6,853 bases of DNA from Dictyoglomota bacterium (GTDB lineage: Bacteria; Dictyoglomota; Dictyoglomia; Dictyoglomales; Dictyoglomaceae): NCBI GenBank assembly GCA_029776735.1, contig JAKOUL010000012.1, positions 1-6,853 of the forward strand, given 5' to 3'. The notes under the pieces are model-generated. The model ran no database searches. It had not been told where the DNA came from and saw only the letters and a list, made by a program, of their open reading frames with translations. The first letter of the stretch is position 1, and the number at the start of each line of letters is the position of its first letter. This document shows positions 1-6,062 of this stretch, piece after piece. Made by a program: the position numbers and the translations under genes.

Positions 1-668
1 AGATTCCCTTTAAAACCTGGGGAAATTTCTTCTTCAGAGATCACATGTGCTAAATAAACGGAGAATTTTTTGTGTTTTGCAAAAAGAATTCCATCTTTAT
101 AACCAAAAGGAGAAAGGAAATCTGAGATGATAATTATTATCCCCTTTCTTTTTAGGGAGGATAAATAATTCTTTATAGCATTATTCATATCTGTAATACC
201 ATCAGGCTTTATGGTATTCAAAAGTTTTAAAAGCTCAAATATATTCCCTTTTTTCCTCTCTAAGGGAAATATCTCTTTTATTCCATCTTGAAAATAGGCA
301 AAATTCACCTTTTCCCATGAAGAAATGCCAAGATATGCAAAAGCTAAAGCCATCTGTTTTCCATAAAAAATCTTTGATGGACTACCAAAACCCATAGAAG
401 AAGAAGTATCAAGAAGGATATGAATATCTAGCTCTTCTTCTTCCTCAAAAAGCTTAATCAAAAATTTTTCAAACCGAGCATATATATTCCAATCTATATA
501 ACGAATCTCATCTCCCACCTGATAAGACCTATAATCAGAAAATTCGCTCCCTTTTCCCATCTTAGGGCTTTCTCTTTCCCCAAGATATCCTAAGTTCTTG
601 AGTTTCTTTACTACAAGTCTCAATCTTTCAAGTTTTTCTAAGAAATCTACATCAAGTTCCTCTTTCAT
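1..668 (-). CDS. DUF58-family protein with vWA-type metal site (C-terminus outside window)
   Basis: I translated this from the minus strand; 222 complete residues are visible and the frame is still open at base 1. The DUF58 signature is clear: GKGSEFSDYRSYQVGDEIRY (residues 38-57) followed by IDWN, matching the family pattern G-x-E-F...R-x-Y-x-x-G-D-x-x-R-x-I-D-W. A vWA-like domain follows. Its MIDAS metal-binding motif is D87-T-S89-S-S91, with T159 (GITD) and D183 (ISD) at the expected later positions. No membrane helix is seen, so it is probably cytoplasmic or membrane-associated. The family usually runs to about 290 residues, so roughly a quarter is missing. The ATG start overlaps the TAA of the MoxR gene by one base (TAATG), which implies translational coupling. 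DUF58 proteins are the standard partners of MoxR ATPases; the molecular function is not firmly known. Confidence 0.93.
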   Translation of the reverse strand, partial: MKEELDVDFLEKLERLRLVVKKLKNLGYLGERESPKMGKGSEFSDYRSYQVGDEIRYIDWNIYARFEKFLIKLFEEEEELDIHILLDTSSSMGFGSPSKIFYGKQMALAFAYLGISSWEKVNFAYFQDGIKEIFPLERKKGNIFELLKLLNTIKPDGITDMNNAIKNYLSSLKRKGIIIIISDFLSPFGYKDGILFAKHKKFSVYLAHVISEEEISPGFKGN

Positions 669-1645
669 TAAACTTCAGGCACCTTCTCTAAAATATCTTT
701 TAAGACCTCATCAGGGGATATCCCCTCTGCTTCTCCCTCAAAACTTAATATGATTCGGTGACGTAGAGCAGGAAACGCTACATTTCTTATATCCTTAAAA
801 CTTACATTACTCCTTCCTTCAAAAAGAGAAAGAGCCTTTGCTCCTAAGATGAGAGCTTGAGCTCCTCTGGGACTTGCCCCATATTTCACATATTTTTTTA
901 CCTTCTCGGTAGCAAAGTCTGTCTCTGGATGAGTAGCAAGGACTATTCTTACTGCATAATCTTTTACTACCTGAGATACAGGTACACTTCTTACTATCTT
1001 CTTTAACTCTTCTATAGTTCTACCATCTGCCACTTTACTAACTGTAGGCATCTCTATATTTGTAGTTCTCTCAATGATCTCTAAAAGTTCTTCTTTCCCA
1101 GGATAAGCAAGGATAAGTTTAAAGAAGAATCTATCAAGCTCTGCTTCTGGAAGAGGATAAGTACCTTCCATCTCTATAGGATTTTGAGTAGCAAGCACAA
1201 AAAATGGCTTTGGCAAAGGGTAAACTTTACCACTACTGGTTACATTTCCCTCCTGCATTGCTTCCAAAAGAGCAGACTGAGTCTTAGGAGTTGCTCTATT
1301 TATCTCATCTGCTAAAATAATATTGGCAAATATAGGTCCTTCTTGAAACTTAAAATGTTTTCTACCCTCTTCATCTTCTAAAATAATATTTGTACCAGTA
1401 ATATCTGCAGGCATAAGATCTGGGGTAAACTGGACTCTTGAGAATTTAAGATCTATTATCTCGCTCAGGGTCTTTACAATAAGAGTCTTTCCTATACCTG
1501 GCACTCCCTCTAAAAGTACATGCCCTCCTGAAAAAAGGGATATTAATATTAAATCTATTATTTCATCATATCCTACTATTACTTTAGCAATCTCTCCTCT
1601 TATTTTTCCAATTACATCGGTAAAATCTTCTAAGGATAAAGCCAA
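668..1645 (-). CDS. MoxR-family AAA+ ATPase
   Basis: A 325-residue protein of normal MoxR length with every catalytic motif intact: Walker A GVPGIGKT (47-54), Walker B IILADE (109-114), sensor 1 in ATQNP (N155), the conserved EAELDRF stretch (167-173), and a sensor 2 region ASPRGAQAL (257-265) followed by the family-typical LRHRI (294-298). The family hydrolyses ATP and is thought to act as a chaperone that remodels or activates vWA-domain proteins; the adjacent DUF58 gene is the obvious client. The start is TTG at 1645. It is supported by an AAGGAGG ribosome binding site 8 bases upstream and by the normal N-terminal spacing to Walker A. It lies 14 bases after the stop of the preceding operon gene and shares TAATG with the next. 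No regulator-specific features are visible. Confidence 0.96.
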   Translation of the reverse strand: MALSLEDFTDVIGKIRGEIAKVIVGYDEIIDLILISLFSGGHVLLEGVPGIGKTLIVKTLSEIIDLKFSRVQFTPDLMPADITGTNIILEDEEGRKHFKFQEGPIFANIILADEINRATPKTQSALLEAMQEGNVTSSGKVYPLPKPFFVLATQNPIEMEGTYPLPEAELDRFFFKLILAYPGKEELLEIIERTTNIEMPTVSKVADGRTIEELKKIVRSVPVSQVVKDYAVRIVLATHPETDFATEKVKKYVKYGASPRGAQALILGAKALSLFEGRSNVSFKDIRNVAFPALRHRIILSFEGEAEGISPDEVLKDILEKVPEV

Positions 1646-1653
1646 AATAAAAA

Positions 1654-1660
1654 CCTCCTT
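1654..1660 (-). promoter_or_regulatory. Strong ribosome binding site deciding the TTG start of the MoxR gene
   Basis: Read on the minus strand this is AAGGAGG, 8 bases before TTG at 1645-1643. It is the best Shine-Dalgarno match in the window and justifies the non-ATG start. Its last base overlaps the stop codon of the preceding gene. Confidence 0.85.
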
Positions 1661-2908
1661 TACTGAGAAAAATATATTTTTAAAATATCTTGGAACTCTT
1701 GGGGAAGAATCCTAGAAGCTACAGGATTTTCTTCTTGATATTGAGGGCTTACACTTACTGAGTCTCCTACAGTTTTTCTTTCCCCTGTTAAAGTAGGAGC
1801 TTGGAAAAGATAGTTCTTCCCTTTTTCTTCCTCTTGAGGAGATGGGACAGATACATTTTCTCCAGAGAAAACCTTTCTTTCAGATTCCTTCTCTCCAAGC
1901 TTAGTATTTCTCTCCTCAGTCCCAGGAAGAGAGCTTGAAGCGTCTTTTTTATCCACAACCTTACCTCCAGTGATAGGAGCTTGTGTCATTCTTTCTTGCT
2001 GCGATTGGGCAGGCATATTTTCAGTGCCTGCAGTTTGTCCTTCCTCTTTTTCCCCTTGTGAAGAGCTACCTTCCTCCATAGAAGGAGAGACTTCTGAAGC
2101 TACTGATCCTAAGGAAGGCATATTATTGGAACTACCTATGCTACTTTTTTCATTTCCTTCCTTTTGAGCAGTACTTTCTTCCTTCTTTTCTTCTGTTTTC
2201 TGGCTCTCCTTTTGGCTCTCATTAGATTTTGCATTATTTTTATCAAAGTCCCATTGAGATAAAAATTCTTCCAAGGATTTTGGGGTCTCAAAACTTTCTA
2301 CCTTCTCTTTATTGAAATCTTCCTGTGATACTTGCTGTTTTTTAACTCCTTCGCCTTCTAAAACATTGTCAGACAGACGAGCTTTCTTCTCTAATAGAGA
2401 GTTCTTTTGCTCGTTATATGCCTTTTCATTCCCTTCAGGACTAAGAGCAGATACCAGATTTTTAGGAGGAGAAACAATAAGATTTAAAGCTAAAAGAATT
2501 AGGGTAAGAAAAGCCAGACTTTTTAAAAGCTTTGAAGGTTTAAAAGGATAAGCCTTCCTAAGATCAATATATCTAATTCTTTCTTCAAGATCTTCCTTAA
2601 GTCTTTCTATAAGACCATAAGGATCTTGATGCTCTTTATATTCCCAAAAAGTGATGAGTCTTTCTTCCAATGAAAAATGCCTATCAGCTTTTACTATAAC
2701 CTCTAAATCCTCGGGCTTTTTCTTTTTTAAAAGATATAGCATAAAGATAGGTAAAGGTAGAAGTAAGAAAAATACACTGAAACTGAAAGACAAAATTTTA
2801 AAAATTAAAAAAAGATCAAAAGTTGCAATTAGAGAAGTAAAAAATCCTTCTATTAAGTAATAATTATTTACTTTTTTTAAGAGTCTTCCGATATTCTCAA
2901 AAAAACAT
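1660..2908 (-). CDS. Membrane protein of MoxR/DUF58 operon with long Ser/Glu/Gln-rich tail; apparent frameshift near the start
   Basis: From the TTG at 2793 this encodes 377 residues, but the reading frame stays open back to the permease stop. If one T is skipped at 2899-2905, translation from ATG 2908 gives 415 residues; I prefer this model. In the 415 numbering, helix 1 is about 22-37 and helix 2 about 40-60. A basic KKKK turn follows, then a cytoplasmic segment with ADRHFSLEERLIT (74-86). From memory, this resembles the A-x-x-x-D-R-x-x-x-L-x-x-R-L-x-T-A stretch of membrane proteins in MoxR/DUF58 operons and, more loosely, DUF4175. Helix 3 is about 126-146. A low-complexity tail (about 158-393), presumably extracytoplasmic, is rich in Ser, Glu, Gln and Lys. 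The protein ends in ILPQEFQDILKIYFSQ (400-415), which looks like an ordered C-terminal helix. No ribosome binding site precedes the TTG. Function unknown; probably part of the envelope complex served by MoxR/DUF58. It could be a pseudogene if the extra T is real and not bypassed. Confidence 0.75.
2197..2220 (-). repeat. Two-copy 12-base tandem repeat encoding ESQK-ESQK
   Basis: Two adjacent 12-base units differ at two positions and encode a doubled Glu-Ser-Gln-Lys within the low-complexity tail of the surrounding gene. It probably reflects local expansion in a disordered region. Confidence 0.55.
2899..2905 (-). other. T7 run at an apparent frameshift (TTT TTT TGA) near the start of the operon's third gene
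   Basis: On the minus strand the sequence reads TAATG, then seven T, then GAG. In the ATG frame this gives Met-Phe-Phe-stop (TGA). Skipping one T gives Met-Phe-Phe-Glu-Asn-Ile-Gly and continues without a stop through a hydrophobic helix into the downstream protein. TTT TGA G is chemically suitable for +1 slippage of tRNA-Phe, as at the prfB site CTT TGA C. Seven T could also cause RNA polymerase slippage, or be a homopolymer sequencing error. Confidence 0.65.
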
Positions 2909-3654
2909 TATTCTTTATCATCTCCCTTATAATATTTTAACCTTTTCTGAGCTATTAGTATAGAGACTAAAAAAATAAGTAAATAAAAGAAAATAATGAT
3001 AGGAAGGTGAATCTTAGGGTTAAACACCACCTTTACATAAAGTATGTTTTCTGCTTTTACAAGCCAGAGGATATTATTGAGGGGAAAGAAAAAAGAAGTC
3101 TTAGGAAAAAGAAATGGAAAGAGAATAAAGAAGACATAAGTACTCCAATGAAGAAACCAACTTAAAGAAGGATTTTGGAGTGTAGACCAAAGTATTCCCA
3201 ACCCTAATACAGGAATAGCGTCCAAAAGCAGCATAAGGTAAAGATAGAGAATCCTAAGAAGAGAGTAAGGAAAGCTAAAATTTATAAGAAGATTAAAGGG
3301 TAAAAGAAGAATAAGTAAAAAACAAAGATAAAAGAGTATAGAAAGAGCTCTACCTATAACTATTTCAAAAGTAGAAAAGGATGAATATTTAGCTAAATTT
3401 ATTATTTTAAATTCCTTCTCAGAAAGAAGATTTCCTGAGGATATTACCGAGGTAAGATAAAGAAGAAAGAGAAAATGAAGGATAGCAAATATGAGGAAAA
3501 GATCAGGCACTGAATATCTATTTAAATCCAAAGTTTGAGATGGCCAAAATACAAAGGATAATAGGACAATGAAAAAATAGTATGTAAATTCAATCCTTAA
3601 ATATTTAGGATCCTTTATCTTGGCTCTGAAATCCACAAGCCACCAAATCTTCAT
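2908..3654 (-). CDS. ABC-2-type permease-like integral membrane protein
   Basis: A 248-residue, very hydrophobic protein with about six predicted helices (roughly 23-38, 51-71, 102-120, 131-158, 169-185 and 217-236). After helix 2 comes SGNLLSEKEFKIINLAKYSS (72-91), then FEIVIGRALSILFYLCFLLI. This resembles the ABC-2 permease pattern of a Ser-x-E-x-E cytoplasmic loop followed by a P/S-rich turn and 'ei-x-x-gK-x-l' before helix 3. I infer it is the membrane subunit of an ABC exporter-like complex, similar in type to GldF or NatB-like permeases. No ATP-binding subunit is encoded next to it in this window. ATG at 3654 overlaps the TGA of the preceding gene (ATGA) and has GAGAGGAG 5 bases upstream. 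Its TAA overlaps the proposed ATG of the next gene. Fold call moderate; substrate unknown. Confidence 0.72.
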   Translation of the reverse strand: MKIWWLVDFRAKIKDPKYLRIEFTYYFFIVLLSFVFWPSQTLDLNRYSVPDLFLIFAILHFLFLLYLTSVISSGNLLSEKEFKIINLAKYSSFSTFEIVIGRALSILFYLCFLLILLLPFNLLINFSFPYSLLRILYLYLMLLLDAIPVLGLGILWSTLQNPSLSWFLHWSTYVFFILFPFLFPKTSFFFPLNNILWLVKAENILYVKVVFNPKIHLPIIIFFYLLIFLVSILIAQKRLKYYKGDDKE

Positions 3655-5165
3655 TTCTGCTCCTCTCTTAGAGGAATGATAATAATATTATCTCTTCTAA
3701 CTCCTGCATTTAAATTAAAAAAGTTAAGGATATTTACAGAATCTTCAATCCTCCCCCAAAGTATTATCTTCTCATCATCTATAGGATCGCTTTTTATTTT
3801 ATACTTCTTAAGAATCTCAGAGAGCAAAGAAGGTCCTCTCAAACCACTAAGCCATACTGTCCATACCTTCTTCTCACCTTTCAAAAGATCTCCCACAAGG
3901 TTTTCCTTATTATCTACTTTAACAATACAATTTTTAATATTAAATTTAGAATTATTCTGCAGCGTTAGAATAAATCTATCAGATAGTATCTTAAAATCAA
4001 CATCAATGGGAATTATATGATAAGAGACACCTTCCAAAAAGTATACTCTATTTCTCTCTGTGTACATTTTCAATAGATTCGTCTTTCTATCTACGATAAG
4101 AGAAGTAGCACCCTTTTGAGGCTGATAATAAGCATTATAAAGGACAAAAATATTAGGAGAATAAGAGAGTGATATCTCTCTTTCAAAGGGAGAAAATATG
4201 GAAAAAGTAAAGAAATTCTCAGCCACATAACTTTCAGGATCTAAATATATAAGACTTTGTTCTCCTACTGCTAAGGCATCTTTTGTAAAGGATATTCCCA
4301 AATAAGCACCTGAAAATGAAAATATCCCTATTAAAATAAGAAATATTATGAGGAATCTTCTTCCTTGTAAAAATTTTCTTATTAAAAAAAGGAGCAGAAA
4401 GTATAAAGATAAGAATAACAATATTTCAAATTTCCCTGGGTAGATAAAAGACTGACCTTCAAGAAGAGAAAGATCAGGTGTATATAAAAAGGTATTATGA
4501 GGGATCTTTAAGCCTACAGGATTTAAAGTAAAATATTTATTTATAGATGGTATCTCGTCTGTAAAGAAAACTCTTTTTGTAAATATTCTTGCCATAGTAA
4601 GGGAATTTTTCAAAAGAGAAGACATGTTATCCCAGAAATCCCTATCTATAAGGATAAGATCGTAGGTATCATAAGCTCTATAATTTACAGGAAGTTTACC
4701 TTCTTCATATATTCTTTGTACTCTTGCTTTTCCAGATATATTCAAAGGGATATTTTTCTTACTTGGCACAAGGACCAATGGAAGAGTAATCCTTTCTATA
4801 GTAAGTGCTAATTTCTCATCTTTAAGTACCTCTCCTGAAGAAGTCAGAACTCTTACTCTTAAAGGATATCTAAAATCTATAGGTGGAATGAGAAACTCAA
4901 CTTTTTTTCTTGAAAGGGGTAAAATTTCTACTTTCTCTTTGTAGATAGTCTCACAATAACCTGCATATCTAAGCCCTTGGGTATAGACAACCTCTATATC
5001 AAGAGTTAGTTTACTCCCAGGATTATATATATCTACAAAAAGAGAAGTAAACTTCTCCAGCTTCCATTCCCCATCTACTCCTAAGTCTATCTCTATATCA
5101 ACCTGTTCTGCATAAGCTACGGAGAAAAGACTTAAAAATAGAAGTATAAAAATAATCTTTTTCAT
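3651..5165 (-). CDS. Exported two-helix membrane protein, first gene of the MoxR/DUF58 operon
   Basis: A 504-residue protein. Residues 1-19 are a signal peptide (Lys-Lys, hydrophobic core, likely cut after VAYA). An extracytoplasmic domain follows, with GVDGEWKLEKFTSLFVDIYN (29-48). It resembles the 'G-x-D-G-x-W-K...W/F-T...V-x-N' opening I associate with large membrane proteins in MoxR/DUF58 operons; the fold looks beta-rich. Residues 166-206 (YDTYDLILIDRDFW and what follows) look like a reduced flavodoxin/GATase-1-like segment with no catalytic residues. Two helices (about 246-265 and 269-290) are joined by a short basic LQGRR turn, so the C-terminal domain (291-504) should also face outward. 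ATG 5165 is chosen because it gives a clean signal peptide; it has no Shine-Dalgarno but a TATAAT box 9 bases upstream. Function unknown; probably a surface scaffold or sensor. Confidence 0.8.
   Translation of the reverse strand: MKKIIFILLFLSLFSVAYAEQVDIEIDLGVDGEWKLEKFTSLFVDIYNPGSKLTLDIEVVYTQGLRYAGYCETIYKEKVEILPLSRKKVEFLIPPIDFRYPLRVRVLTSSGEVLKDEKLALTIERITLPLVLVPSKKNIPLNISGKARVQRIYEEGKLPVNYRAYDTYDLILIDRDFWDNMSSLLKNSLTMARIFTKRVFFTDEIPSINKYFTLNPVGLKIPHNTFLYTPDLSLLEGQSFIYPGKFEILLFLSLYFLLLFLIRKFLQGRRFLIIFLILIGIFSFSGAYLGISFTKDALAVGEQSLIYLDPESYVAENFFTFSIFSPFEREISLSYSPNIFVLYNAYYQPQKGATSLIVDRKTNLLKMYTERNRVYFLEGVSYHIIPIDVDFKILSDRFILTLQNNSKFNIKNCIVKVDNKENLVGDLLKGEKKVWTVWLSGLRGPSLLSEILKKYKIKSDPIDDEKIILWGRIEDSVNILNFFNLNAGVRRDNIIIIPLREEQK
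3660..3667 (-). promoter_or_regulatory. Ribosome binding site for the permease-like gene
   Basis: Reads GAGAGGAG on the minus strand, 5 bases before ATG 3654. It lies inside the 3' end of the preceding gene and supports the ATGA-overlap start. Confidence 0.8.
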
Positions 5166-5174
5166 ACTGTTTTA

Positions 5175-5180
5175 ATTATA
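5175..5180 (-). promoter_or_regulatory. Predicted -10 box for the five-gene minus-strand operon
   Basis: A perfect TATAAT on the minus strand, with only 9 bases between its end and ATG 5165. Transcription would begin at or within about three bases of the start codon, fitting the lack of a ribosome binding site. No good -35 is seen at 16-18 bases upstream (ATGCTT is the 17-base option). Confidence 0.55.
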
Positions 5181-5191
5181 CAATCTTGTAG

Positions 5192-5197
5192 TAAAAT
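5192..5197 (+). promoter_or_regulatory. Possible -10 box for the EamA-racemase unit
   Basis: TAAAAT lies 7 bases before ATG 5205. An alternative is TATACA at 5177-5182, which would give a leader of about 15 bases. No Shine-Dalgarno precedes the ATG and no clear -35 is visible, so the choice between the two is open. Confidence 0.35.
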
Positions 5198-5204
5198 AAG
5201 CATT

Positions 5205-6059
5205 ATGATAGCATATCTTTTTTTATTAGGAAGAATAATTCTCTTAGGATATGAAAAAATCGTAGTAAAACAAATAGGAACAGAAAGTGATAGTAAGGTC
5301 GCCTCTTTTTTATTTTTCTTTACAGCCACTCTTTTCTTACTCCCTTTTGCAATCTTTGATAAATCTACTAAGGATTTTCAAATCTTAAAATATGGCATAC
5401 TTAGTGGCTTTATATATTCCATCTCCTTTATGTTATATGTAAAATCATTATCCATAGGTGAAGTATCCTTAGTAGGACCTCTCTATAATTTTAATGTATT
5501 TTTCCTATTAATCCTTACCAGTATATTTCTTAAGGAGCCTTTTACGATACAAAAACTTATAGGTCTTTCTCTTTTAGTCTATGGAGCATCTTTCCTTAAC
5601 AGACAAAAAAATTTTTTATCCTCTTTAAAGGTCCTTATCACTAAAAAAGAGACCTTATTAATGATATTGAGCTCTTTTCTTATTGCTATAGGTAGGACTA
5701 TAGATGGATTTGTGGTAGAAAAAACAAGCCCTATATTCTATTGTTTCTTCCTTTACTTTATGATAGGCTTCTTCCAATTTATCTATATTCTATTTAGTAA
5801 GGAAACAAAAAGTATTTATTCCCTTTTTAGGAAGCATCCTATATTAGTAAATTTGGCAGGTATTTGTAATGCTTATTCTTATTTATTTCTTCTCTTTGCA
5901 TTTCAAGCAATTGATGTCAGTGTTGCAGAACCTTTATCTATGTTGAGTATGGTTATTACCTTAATTCTTGCTCATTATATCTTTAAAGAGCAGATAAGAG
6001 TACGCTCTTTGGGTGTCCTTATTATGATTACAGGATCGTGGATATTAAATTTGAGGTGA
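5205..6059 (+). CDS. EamA/DMT-family transporter
   Basis: A 284-residue, strongly hydrophobic protein with about ten helices in two EamA repeats, the usual length for the drug/metabolite transporter superfamily. Each repeat ends in the family signature. Repeat 1 has GPLYNFNVFFLLILTSIFLK (91-110) followed by EPFTIQKLIG; repeat 2 has AEPLSMLSMVITLILAHYIF (241-260) followed by KEQIRVRSLG. The conserved Glu (KEP, KEQ) is kept in both. Such proteins sit in the inner membrane and commonly move amino acids or small metabolites, often outward; the substrate cannot be read from sequence. It starts a plus-strand unit, is divergent from the MoxR operon with only 39 bases between the two ATGs, and lies 3 bases before a racemase gene. 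The link to that racemase suggests an amino-acid substrate (inference). ATG 5205 has no ribosome binding site. Confidence 0.9.
   Translation: MIAYLFLLGRIILLGYEKIVVKQIGTESDSKVASFLFFFTATLFLLPFAIFDKSTKDFQILKYGILSGFIYSISFMLYVKSLSIGEVSLVGPLYNFNVFFLLILTSIFLKEPFTIQKLIGLSLLVYGASFLNRQKNFLSSLKVLITKKETLLMILSSFLIAIGRTIDGFVVEKTSPIFYCFFLYFMIGFFQFIYILFSKETKSIYSLFRKHPILVNLAGICNAYSYLFLLFAFQAIDVSVAEPLSMLSMVITLILAHYIFKEQIRVRSLGVLIMITGSWILNLR
6053..6058 (+). promoter_or_regulatory. Ribosome binding site of the racemase gene
   Basis: GAGGTG overlaps the TGA stop of the transporter gene and sits 4 bases before ATG 6063, so the second gene is likely translated by coupling with the first. Confidence 0.65.
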
Positions 6060-6062
6060 AAA

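Noticed and set aside
2791..2793. TTG as the true start of the third operon gene.
   Set aside because: It has no ribosome binding site, leaves an unusual 114-base gap in a tightly overlapped operon, and omits an in-frame hydrophobic helix. It is kept only as the fallback start.
1970..2860. Three plus-strand open frames (1970-2167, 2312-2551, 2651-2860).
   Set aside because: All are antisense to the Ser/Glu-rich gene or its N-terminal extension, have no ribosome binding sites, and show composition explained by the complement of that gene.
2855..2873. Near-perfect AT-only inverted repeat (AAGTAA / TTACTT arms) next to a T run, suggesting a terminator or operator.
   Set aside because: The stem has almost no G-C pairs. 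In the direction of the genes it is not followed by a T run, and in the favoured model it lies inside coding sequence for Val-Asn-Asn-Tyr-Tyr-Leu.
3676..4020. Plus-strand open frame of 114 residues.
   Set aside because: Antisense shadow of the signal-peptide membrane protein gene; no ribosome binding site or domain features.
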